Part shown: positions 57,555 to 64,000 of the stretch, piece after piece
How positions within the stretch are numbered: the stretch's first letter is position 1
How the letters are laid out: each line of letters opens with the position of its first letter
Assembly (NCBI RefSeq): GCF_034351645.1
Contig: NZ_CP133782.1
Location: 997,001-1,061,000 of the forward strand
Direction of reading: 5' to 3'
Origin: Pseudomonas sp. DC1.2
GTDB lineage: Bacteria; Pseudomonadota; Gammaproteobacteria; Pseudomonadales; Pseudomonadaceae
Length of the DNA: 64,000 nt
Made by a program: the position numbers and the translations under genes
The notes under the pieces: model-generated
The model's input: only the letters and a program-made list of their open reading frames with translations
What the model was told of the DNA's origin: nothing
Databases searched by the model: none

Positions 57555-60043
57555 CACAAGGCTCCTACGGGGGGCATTTCAGAGGGCAGGCAACGGGCTG
57601 GCGCGGTTTCAAAGTAGACCTGCGGGTCGGCTTTCTCCGGCAGGCTGAATTGCAGTTCGCAAGGTGCCTGGCCGGGTGCTTTGACCCATAAGCGGCGCGG
57701 GTCGAGCACCGAGGGCAGGAATACCCGGCTGCCTTCTTGCACCAAGGTCACGAACTCGCCGTCGGCCGTGCTGACGGTCGCGCCAGGCGGCAGTGGTGCG
57801 CCGTTGAGCGTGGTGACGCTTAGCAGGGCACGGCGAGTCATGGTCACTGCAAACTCGACGCGGTCCACCGCGCCGCGCCCGGCTGAAATCATCGTCAGGC
57901 CATTGCTGATGTCTGCGTTGCGCGGTAGCGAGCGAGTTTGCACCTGCACGGGACTGCGGCCATAGGCAGCCACTTGCGGGACCACGGCTTGGCCCTGCGC
58001 ATCGGTCCAGACTGGCCCGCTGGGGGTGCTGAGTTTGACGCCGCTCATGTCACCCACTGACACCACGGCAAAGGTATCGCGCACCGGGTACGGTGAAAAA
58101 GTCATGCCGGCGCCATGCACCACGATGCCGCCACGCGCTCCGCCCTGGTAGCTCGAACGCTCGGCGTCGGAGCGGCTGTAGTTGACGTCAAGTTGGGTAT
58201 ATCGCGGCAGGTAAGAAACACCGACGGTGGATTCCACTTGCTGGTCGCGGGTGTCATGTTCGACGCTGACCCGATAATTCAACTGGTCGTTCAGCTGTTC
58301 GCTCAGACCCAGGCCTGTGCGGTGTTCACCACCCGAGTTGCGTGCCCAGGCTCTGGCTCGGCGGTCCTCACCCAATGGCAGGCTGATGGTCAGGTAGACC
58401 GCATTTTCGTCGTTCTCGCGACCGCTGACTTGCCATTCGGCGCTGGCTGAGAGCGACACGCCACGCACGTTGCTCCCCCAAGAGGCGAGTGCGCGGCTAC
58501 TGTTGTCGCCGGCGACGTTGCTGGTGCGTGAGAACCCGGCGTTGAATGCCCCCAACCACGGATGTGCCCACCCCAGGGACAAGCTCTGTTGGTCGCGGTA
58601 GCGCGAGCGCCGTTGCGCCGGGCCGTCGCGGGTGTCGCTGCCATCCTCTAACTCGCGATAGCCGGGCGTGCGATGGGACATGGCGGCGGTGGCCGACCAT
58701 TGCTCGCCCAGCCGTTGGCTCAGCGAGAGGTCGGTTTGTACCCCGCGTGAAGGCTCGAGCCCCTTGGCGTTGGCAACTTGCGTTGACACTTGAACCTGAC
58801 CATCACGCCACGGCAGCAGCCCGAGGTTGGTGCCGGTCGCGTGATAGTCGTCGGCGGTGAGTGCGCCAATCCCCAGATTGAACCGTGAACCCAGCGCACC
58901 ACTCCAGCCGCCACTGATCACCAAGGGCGCTTCGCCCCGGTTGTCGCCGATAGTACGTACACGCCCGGCGCCCACTGAATAGCCGGCTGCCGGCAAACTG
59001 AGACCGAGCATTGCCGCGGGCACCGTAAAACGCCGCTCGCCGCCGGCGGTTTGTTTGACCGTGACCTCGACGTCGGAGCGGCTGTTTAGGCGCCTGACAT
59101 CGGTCAGGGAAAATGGCCCGGCAGGGACCACGGTGGAATGAATAAGCACGCCGTTTTGCCGGACTTCAACCTGGGCCGGGCTGTCGGCGATGCCGCTGAT
59201 CGTCGCACCTTGTGCCTGCTCTTGGAGTGCCTGCTCGGTGAACACTTGGACGCCAGTGATTTGGGCGCCTGCCAGCACGGGGTTGTACAGATTGATCTGC
59301 CCGGCCTGAAACACCGCTTGTTGCTGAGTAAAGGTGCGTTGAGCGTAAGCATCCAGGTGGGTGGTGCGAGAGGCATCGTCCTGCCAGGTCTGGACCTGGC
59401 GACTGCGCACGATCCAGTCGCCCGCGTTGAATCCCACTTCAGTATTGGCCGAGCCAAAACGATTGGCGTCATCGCCGTATTGGTTGTATAGCCCCGTCAA
59501 ATCGTAGTTGAGCAATCCGCCGAAACCGCCGGTTTGATACCCGGATACATCACGTTCCCGTGGGCGCAGGGCTTCGGTGGGCACGACCAGCGCGACGCTG
59601 AGACTCGCCGGATCCTGCTCGACCAGGGTCTGGGGATACTGCTGCAAAAAATCATGGCAGGCGCCTTCGCCGATGGCCACAGGGACGATCAGGTTGGCGG
59701 CGTCCAGCAGCATTCGATCAAAACACAACGTGCCCTGGTGATCGAAGCGCGCGTTGGCCCGACCCCGCCGCTGGCCGTTAACGGTCAGGCTGATGGCGTG
59801 CTGGCCGGCGCTGAAACGCGCGGCGTCGAGCAGCAGATAAGCCAGCTGTGGGTCGATACCGCGATGGCGCAGGGTTTGCGGGTCAAAGGGCTCGGCCTCC
59901 GCGGCCCAGGTCGGGGCCAGCAGCAGGGCGTTGGCCAATGGCAGTGCAGCCCGGACCAGATAGCGGGTCAACCTGGCGCGCTGCGGTAATGGGCGAAAGC
60001 CAGGCACGGCTTTGCACCCAGGGGCATGGGTCAATCTGTTCAC
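57554..60043 (-). CDS. Outer-membrane fimbrial usher (PapC/FimD family)
   Basis: This 829-aa protein has a signal peptide (LLLAPTWAAEAEP) and an N-terminal chaperone-binding domain with the expected Cys pair (CFDRMLLD...ACHDFL). A 24-strand barrel with plug follows (PFSLTDVRRLNSRSDVEVTV, SVGAGRVRT). C-terminal domains include the TDAQGQAVVP beta-sandwich. It exports pilins and assembles the fibre. The start is GTG with no strong ribosome-binding site. It lies 96 bp after the chaperone gene, in the middle of an eight-gene operon of DUF1120 subunits, a beta-fimbria type. Confidence 0.92.
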   Translation of the reverse strand: MNRLTHAPGCKAVPGFRPLPQRARLTRYLVRAALPLANALLLAPTWAAEAEPFDPQTLRHRGIDPQLAYLLLDAARFSAGQHAISLTVNGQRRGRANARFDHQGTLCFDRMLLDAANLIVPVAIGEGACHDFLQQYPQTLVEQDPASLSVALVVPTEALRPRERDVSGYQTGGFGGLLNYDLTGLYNQYGDDANRFGSANTEVGFNAGDWIVRSRQVQTWQDDASRTTHLDAYAQRTFTQQQAVFQAGQINLYNPVLAGAQITGVQVFTEQALQEQAQGATISGIADSPAQVEVRQNGVLIHSTVVPAGPFSLTDVRRLNSRSDVEVTVKQTAGGERRFTVPAAMLGLSLPAAGYSVGAGRVRTIGDNRGEAPLVISGGWSGALGSRFNLGIGALTADDYHATGTNLGLLPWRDGQVQVSTQVANAKGLEPSRGVQTDLSLSQRLGEQWSATAAMSHRTPGYRELEDGSDTRDGPAQRRSRYRDQQSLSLGWAHPWLGAFNAGFSRTSNVAGDNSSRALASWGSNVRGVSLSASAEWQVSGRENDENAVYLTISLPLGEDRRARAWARNSGGEHRTGLGLSEQLNDQLNYRVSVEHDTRDQQVESTVGVSYLPRYTQLDVNYSRSDAERSSYQGGARGGIVVHGAGMTFSPYPVRDTFAVVSVGDMSGVKLSTPSGPVWTDAQGQAVVPQVAAYGRSPVQVQTRSLPRNADISNGLTMISAGRGAVDRVEFAVTMTRRALLSVTTLNGAPLPPGATVSTADGEFVTLVQEGSRVFLPSVLDPRRLWVKAPGQAPCELQFSLPEKADPQVYFETAPARCLPSEMPPVGAL

Positions 60044-60139
60044 ACAAGGGCACTCGGGTTAATGGCAGTGCTGCACCTGTGGGTAGGCAGGTGCGCGCAG
60101 GTTTGCGCAGCCGGCGGATCTTGGTCCGCGCAGGACGCG

Positions 60140-60853
60140 TCAGCGTGGAGTCAGTGGGGCGTCGTAAGCCGCCACCGCAAATCCATAAACAGTGGCGGGT
60201 TGCAGTCGCACGGCGGTGGCTGTCGAGATCGATGCGCGTAGGGTCAACACGTCTCCCGGCAGGATGTAGGTGCGCGGTAGCAATGCTGCGCCGGGCCCGG
60301 GCAGCAGTTGCAGTTCCTGGGCCAGACGGACGACGTAGGGCGTGTCGTTGCGGACTTTCAATTGACCGTCTTCAAGTGACCAGACCAGACCTTTCCACGG
60401 GGTGCGATTGGGCGCGAGGCCTTTGGGATGAATAATCACCGGCAGGTTTTGGCGTACCGTCACGCCGACGCGGGCATGGCCGGCCTTGGCGTCGGCTCGG
60501 CCTTGGGGCATGCCTTCAAAGACCACCCGCTTCAGACGCTGAGTGCGCAGCGGTGTCTGGTTTTGCAGGATAAAGCGCACCAATTGGGTTTTGGACGCCT
60601 CGACCCTGGCCAGCGGCGGAGTGACAAACAGCAGGGCTTCCTTGTCTTCGGGGATGTCCTGGAGGGTGACGTGCAGCAACGCCAGCGTCGCGTCGGAATT
60701 GGTCACGGAAACGGCGGCTTCGCCATCTTCCTCGTGGACAATCACCACCGACGTGTCGGGGACCATGCCGTCGGCGCGACTGTCGATACTCAGCAACAGC
60801 GCCCAGGCGGCGAGGCTGCAGACCAGCGTTTTGAGGGGGGTGCAAGTCTTCAC
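60140..60853 (-). CDS. Periplasmic fimbrial chaperone (PapD-like)
   Basis: This 237-aa secreted protein has a signal peptide (LLLSIDSRADG). The first immunoglobulin-like domain holds the conserved Arg/Lys cleft region and the VTVRQNLPVIIHPKGL motif. The second domain carries the LKVRNDTPYVVRLAQ segment. It caps subunits by donor-strand complementation until the usher receives them. The start is GTG with AGGAGG seven bases upstream. It sits between four pilins and the usher. Confidence 0.92.
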   Translation of the reverse strand: MKTCTPLKTLVCSLAAWALLLSIDSRADGMVPDTSVVIVHEEDGEAAVSVTNSDATLALLHVTLQDIPEDKEALLFVTPPLARVEASKTQLVRFILQNQTPLRTQRLKRVVFEGMPQGRADAKAGHARVGVTVRQNLPVIIHPKGLAPNRTPWKGLVWSLEDGQLKVRNDTPYVVRLAQELQLLPGPGAALLPRTYILPGDVLTLRASISTATAVRLQPATVYGFAVAAYDAPLTPR

Positions 60854-60894
60854 GACAGGCCTCCTGCTAGGGGTGGGTGGTGCGTGTGAACGGG

Positions 60895-61551
60895 CTAGAG
60901 ATAGCGCAAATCCAGAACAATCGATCCGTCCAGTGGCACTTCCTGCTGCAAGGTGAGGGTGCGTGCAGGGCTGATGGAGGTGTCGACTCGAAGCTGTGTG
61001 GTCAGGTTGATGATGGGTTCTGGCTGGGGGCGGCCGGGGCGGGCGAACCCCATGAGCATTCTGGGGTAGGCGTTGGGTTCAGGTGACCAGTTAAGGCCCT
61101 GGTCATAAGAGGTCAATGACTGCATGGTTTGCCCATCGCCCGACGAATTGCGAAACGACAGCGAGACCGACCCCAGGCGTTCGGCGGAGGCATGAACGTT
61201 TTTGCCCAGGCCATAGAAAAAGTTCGGTGCCAGCGAGGAGTCCGCTCGATTGTCGATACCGACCAGGGCAAACAACACGGGCGCGCTGCAGTTGATCTGC
61301 ATCGTCAGCATCTGACTGGGCAGGACGCTGAATTCATCCGGCAACAAATCACGCGCCGGAATCCGCCCATGGTCAACCTCGCCGCCGTTCAAATCGACCC
61401 GGCACGCACTGGGCGTCACCAGGCCATTGATAATCAGGTCGGTTTGACCATTGGCGCTGAAAGCCGGCATCGGCAGCATTAGCCCCAACAGCAGTGCCGC
61501 AAGGCTTGAGGGCGAATTCGTCGAAGGGTATTTGCAGTGTGTCAAGGGCAT
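60895..61551 (-). CDS. DUF1120 fimbrial subunit
   Basis: This 218-aa pilin-like protein has a signal peptide (LMLPMPAFSANG) and the DUF1120 motifs DLIINGLVTPSACRVDLNGG, FALVGIDNRADSSL and the terminal LQQEVPLDGSIVLDLRYL. It departs more from the other subunits in its middle part. The ATG at 61551 has GAGAGG upstream; an in-frame ATG at 61611, just after the previous gene, lacks a site and would place 20 residues before the signal peptide. Probably an adaptor or alternative subunit. Confidence 0.8.
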   Translation of the reverse strand: MPLTHCKYPSTNSPSSLAALLLGLMLPMPAFSANGQTDLIINGLVTPSACRVDLNGGEVDHGRIPARDLLPDEFSVLPSQMLTMQINCSAPVLFALVGIDNRADSSLAPNFFYGLGKNVHASAERLGSVSLSFRNSSGDGQTMQSLTSYDQGLNWSPEPNAYPRMLMGFARPGRPQPEPIINLTTQLRVDTSISPARTLTLQQEVPLDGSIVLDLRYL

Positions 61552-61615
61552 CGCGATAGGCCTCTCCACGCCCATACCGGGGTGTGGCGCCGTGCAGGTA
61601 TGGGCGTTCATGGTG

Positions 61616-62233
61616 TTACAGGTAAACGATTTCGAGGGTGGCGGAACCGTCGATGGGTTGCTCGTCAGTCAGGTCCAGGCTGTCGGCGCGGGCGATGAAG
61701 CCCCGGACATGAACATCGGAGGTCAATTGCTGAATGGGTATTGGCGCCCAGGCCCCCGAGGCGTTGTTGCCGAAGCCGGCCAACATCCCGTCGTCCAGCG
61801 GCATCCAGGAGACTTTGTCGTCTGATTCCAGCACCGTGACGGCGGCGGCGTCGGCAACGGCGTTGTCTATCAATAGTGCGTAGTCGCCCAGCTTCTGGGT
61901 GCCATTGATCAGTCCCAAGCCATAGGTCGCCCCATCACCGCTGATCGAGGAACCGGCACGGTTGTCGGTGCCTTTCATGGCGAACAGGGTTGAGCCGTCG
62001 CAGAGGACGGTCATTTGCAGGGTGGCGGCGGGCAGTACGGTCGTGCTGGTGAGGTTGAGGTCTTTGGCGGATATTTTGCCGTAATCGACTGTGCCGTTGC
62101 CCGACAGGCTCGGGGTACAGGCGTTGGGGGTAATCACCCCTTTGACGGTCAGGTCGACGGTGGAGGCAGCGGACGCTGACGCGCAAGCGCCCAGCAGGAC
62201 AGTGGTGGCGAGTGCGTAAAACGTAGTGTTCAT
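61616..62233 (-). CDS. DUF1120 fimbrial subunit
   Basis: This 205-aa pilin has a signal peptide (ACASASAASTVD), then VDLTVKGVITPNACTPSLSG, LFAMKGTDNRAGSSI and the terminal LDLTDEQPIDGSATLEIVYL. It is closely similar in plan to the subunits at 62272 and 62915, which suggests tandem duplication. AAAGGAAC precedes the ATG. Thirty-eight bases separate it from the upstream subunit gene. Confidence 0.87.
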   Translation of the reverse strand: MNTTFYALATTVLLGACASASAASTVDLTVKGVITPNACTPSLSGNGTVDYGKISAKDLNLTSTTVLPAATLQMTVLCDGSTLFAMKGTDNRAGSSISGDGATYGLGLINGTQKLGDYALLIDNAVADAAAVTVLESDDKVSWMPLDDGMLAGFGNNASGAWAPIPIQQLTSDVHVRGFIARADSLDLTDEQPIDGSATLEIVYL

Positions 62234-62271
62234 GAAGATTGAGTTCCTTTCAAAAGGGGGGGCAAGGGGTG

Positions 62272-62889
62272 TTACAGGTACGTCAGTTGCAACGTGGCTT
62301 CGCCATCCAGCGGCACCTCGTCGATTAGCGTCAGGTCGTTGGTCGGGGCAATGTGCGTATAGAACCTGAGTTCAGCATCGAAGTTAGTCACGGCGATGGG
62401 CGTCAGCGGGGGCGCCGCTGCAGAAATGGCGGTCAGCGCCGAATGCCCCAGAAATACTGAAGGTTGCCAGGTGGTGCCACCGTCGACCGAACTGATAGTT
62501 CTTACCGACACGCCGTCGGCCACCGGGTTGTACAAGCCTAAACCGGTGCTGCCGAGTTTCTCGTTATTGGGCGTCATGCCCAGGCCATGCCAGTGGTCAT
62601 AAAGGGCGGATGAGCCTGCGCGGTTATCAAGGGTGTTCAGCGTGAAGGCGGTCGGCCCTTCACAGCGCACACTCAGTTGCAGGGATTGCTGTGGCAGCGA
62701 GGTGTAAACATCTGAGGTGAGCGCCTTGGCCGACAGTTTGCCGTAGTCGATCACCCCGCCATCGGAGAGCGCGGGGATGCACGCATTGGGGGTGATCGCG
62801 CCTTTGATCGCCAAGTCTGCGGTGCTGGCAGCCAGCACTGAGGGTGCGACCAACAAGGCCGCGAGAAAGCGGCAATTAAACGTATTCAT
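62272..62889 (-). CDS. DUF1120 fimbrial subunit
   Basis: This 205-aa pilin has a signal peptide (APSVLAASTAD) followed by ADLAIKGAITPNACIPALSD, GVIDYGKLSAKALTSD, FTLNTLDNRAGSSAL and a terminal LTLIDEVPLDGEATLQLTYL. The first half is nearly superimposable on its neighbours while the middle region diverges, as expected when the exposed face of a pilin changes. It is the second gene of the operon. Confidence 0.87.
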   Translation of the reverse strand: MNTFNCRFLAALLVAPSVLAASTADLAIKGAITPNACIPALSDGGVIDYGKLSAKALTSDVYTSLPQQSLQLSVRCEGPTAFTLNTLDNRAGSSALYDHWHGLGMTPNNEKLGSTGLGLYNPVADGVSVRTISSVDGGTTWQPSVFLGHSALTAISAAAPPLTPIAVTNFDAELRFYTHIAPTNDLTLIDEVPLDGEATLQLTYL

Positions 62890-62914
62890 CGTGGAAGGAG
62901 CCTTGTGGGTGGCG

Positions 62915-63541
62915 TTACAGGTATTTCAATTCAAGCGTGGCCGAGCCATCGAGAAGCACTTCATCCGTCAGGTCCAGGTTATTGGCGCCGGCGATGAAGG
63001 TCTGGAGTTTCAGGTCGACAGTGACTTGTTTGAGGGCAATCGGTGCCCATGCTCCTGTCGATTTGTCACCAAAGCCGGCATAGCGCCCCGGCGGCAATTG
63101 GGAGTCGTCCAATAGGTCCCACCAGGTGCTTCCATCCGCAGACTCCAGCACCGTGGTGGGCGCGCCATCGGCGACGGCGTTGATCATGCGGAACGCAAAG
63201 GCGCCCAGTTTCTGGTTGCTGTTGATCAGGCCCAGACCGAAGCTTCCGAGTGTCGAAGAGCCTGCTCGATTGTCGATCGTATAGAGGGAGAAAGTGGTGA
63301 GACCCTCACAGAACACGCTGAGTTGTTGAGTGCGTTCAAGCAGCTCGGTGTGGTTCGCGGGATTGAGGTCTTTAGCCGAGATCTTGCCGTGGTCGATCAC
63401 CCCGCTCTCGGACAAAGTTGGCAGGCAGGCGTTTGGCGTAATCAGGCCTTTTACCGCGAGGTCAACGCTACTGGCGGCAAAAATCGGGGTGGTGTGACTG
63501 AGGATCAGGGCGCCGGTTAGGACGATCAGGTGTTTGTTCAT
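62915..63541 (-). CDS. DUF1120 fimbrial subunit (first gene of the operon, probable major pilin)
   Basis: This 208-aa pilin has a signal peptide (LSHTTPIFAASS), then VDLAVKGLITPNACLPTLSE, SLYTIDNRAGSS and the terminal LDLTDEVLLDGSATLELKYL. Being the first and nearest to the promoter, it is the best candidate for the major shaft protein. I take the ATG at 63541; an in-frame start at 63577 would add 12 residues before the signal peptide. The operon then continues with three more subunits, chaperone, usher, adhesin and a last subunit. Confidence 0.87.
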   Translation of the reverse strand: MNKHLIVLTGALILSHTTPIFAASSVDLAVKGLITPNACLPTLSESGVIDHGKISAKDLNPANHTELLERTQQLSVFCEGLTTFSLYTIDNRAGSSTLGSFGLGLINSNQKLGAFAFRMINAVADGAPTTVLESADGSTWWDLLDDSQLPPGRYAGFGDKSTGAWAPIALKQVTVDLKLQTFIAGANNLDLTDEVLLDGSATLELKYL

Positions 63542-64000
63542 GGTGTTTATGTCCGTTGTAAGGCCATTGACCGGCAACCCACCCGGCGAACGCCTGGTGG
63601 TGCAGCGTGGGTATGGACTGAAAGCGCTGTGGTTGGATTCATGGCGACGTTCTGAAGCCTCGTCTCATGCCCCCCTCTAGCAGTGAGGAGGAAATTTAGC
63701 GGTAGTCGGGTACGGGGGAAATACAACTATTACGACAAAGCGCCGATCAGGCGCTGGTTTCTGTCTGAGACGAATTCAGTGGCAAGACGCAGGGACCAAG
63801 ACAACTCCGCCCCTTGCGTCTCGGTCAGGAAGGCTCCTCGAAAGGCTGTTTTTCGTACTAGTTGTATCGTGCGGGTCTGTTCTCGTGGCTATTTTTTATG
63901 GGTGAAAAATAGGCACAAGAATGGTCTGCGTCGCCTCTTTTGAGGTGTCGTTGGCTTTAGCCGTCATGGTCGAAGTGGGCACCTGATACCGGTGCCGTTC
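63542..64000 (-). promoter_or_regulatory. Gene-free region upstream of the fimbrial operon
   Basis: No convincing gene is visible in the 459 bp to the window edge. It must hold the fimbrial promoter for the minus-strand operon. CTATTTTT (63889-63896) and AAAAATAG (63905-63912) form an AT-only hairpin. A loose inverted pair (CTGAGACG near 63764 and CGTCTCGGTCAG near 63817) is too imperfect to call an invertible switch. I cannot place a -35/-10 with confidence. Confidence 0.4.

Noticed and set aside
63760..63830. Possible invertible (fim-switch-like) element upstream of the pilin operon
   Set aside because: The inverted repeats are short and imperfect, and no recombinase gene is in the window.
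63683..63943. 86-aa open frame upstream of the fimbrial operon
   Set aside because: Composition is Arg/Ser-rich without a start signal; it lies in the probable promoter region.

Overview
The window is about 60% GC, densely coded, and carries a complete algD-to-algA alginate operon, an aapJQMP amino-acid transporter, a dauA/dauR D-arginine module, moaCDE and clade-typical REP/REPIN palindromes. Together these point to a fluorescent Pseudomonas chromosome (P. fluorescens group). This rests on recognising protein families and gene order by eye; no database search was run.

Layout. 1-6.2 kb: two back-to-back ECF sigma factor/FecR anti-sigma pairs share a divergent region with a Fur box. The right-hand pair is followed by a signalling TonB-dependent siderophore receptor and a secreted beta-propeller protein. 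6.2-18.1 kb: an AraC regulator with an EamA exporter, a DUF2165 membrane protein, a hydroxyacid dehydrogenase (ghrB type), and a LysR regulator divergent from a four-gene efflux operon (outer-membrane lipoprotein, FUSC pump, DUF1656, HlyD adaptor). A SnoaL-like protein, an SDR and a small membrane protein follow. 18.2-21.1 kb: an orphan TccC-like RHS toxin with a variable C-terminal domain. 21.2-37.7 kb, minus strand: algD-8-44-K-E-G-X-L-I-J-F-A, with a long regulatory region upstream of algD (37.7-38.5 kb). 38.5-43.7 kb: yaaA, a divergent polysaccharide-deacetylase-like protein, a PIN-PhoH ATPase and moaCDE. 43.9-49 kb: a basic amino-acid binding protein, dauR, dauA, an RhlB-type helicase and a carboxylesterase. 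49.4-53.6 kb: aapJQMP, with a candidate sigma-54 promoter upstream. 53.8-55.8 kb: a GntR regulator and an MFS transporter. 55.8-63.5 kb, minus strand: an eight-gene chaperone-usher operon with five single-domain DUF1120 pilins and one two-domain DUF1120 protein.

Points that stand out. (i) A 102-bp REPIN lies in frame inside the 5' end of algK, between the start codon and the hydrophobic part of the lipoprotein signal. (ii) The C-terminal toxin domain of the TccC-like protein has an SGC...H arrangement reminiscent of CNF1/BLF1-type deamidases. (iii) The dau locus has no dauB. (iv) A near-consensus -24/-12 promoter precedes aapJ. (v) A 20-bp perfect tandem repeat and an AlgU-like promoter candidate lie upstream of algD. 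(vi) Five pilin paralogues sit in one fimbrial operon.

How the genes work together. The left end senses and imports iron-siderophore. The middle builds and exports alginate, and the right end builds surface fimbriae. The remaining operons handle amino-acid uptake, D-arginine oxidation, molybdopterin synthesis and efflux. No tRNA, rRNA, CRISPR array, insertion sequence or prophage was recognised.
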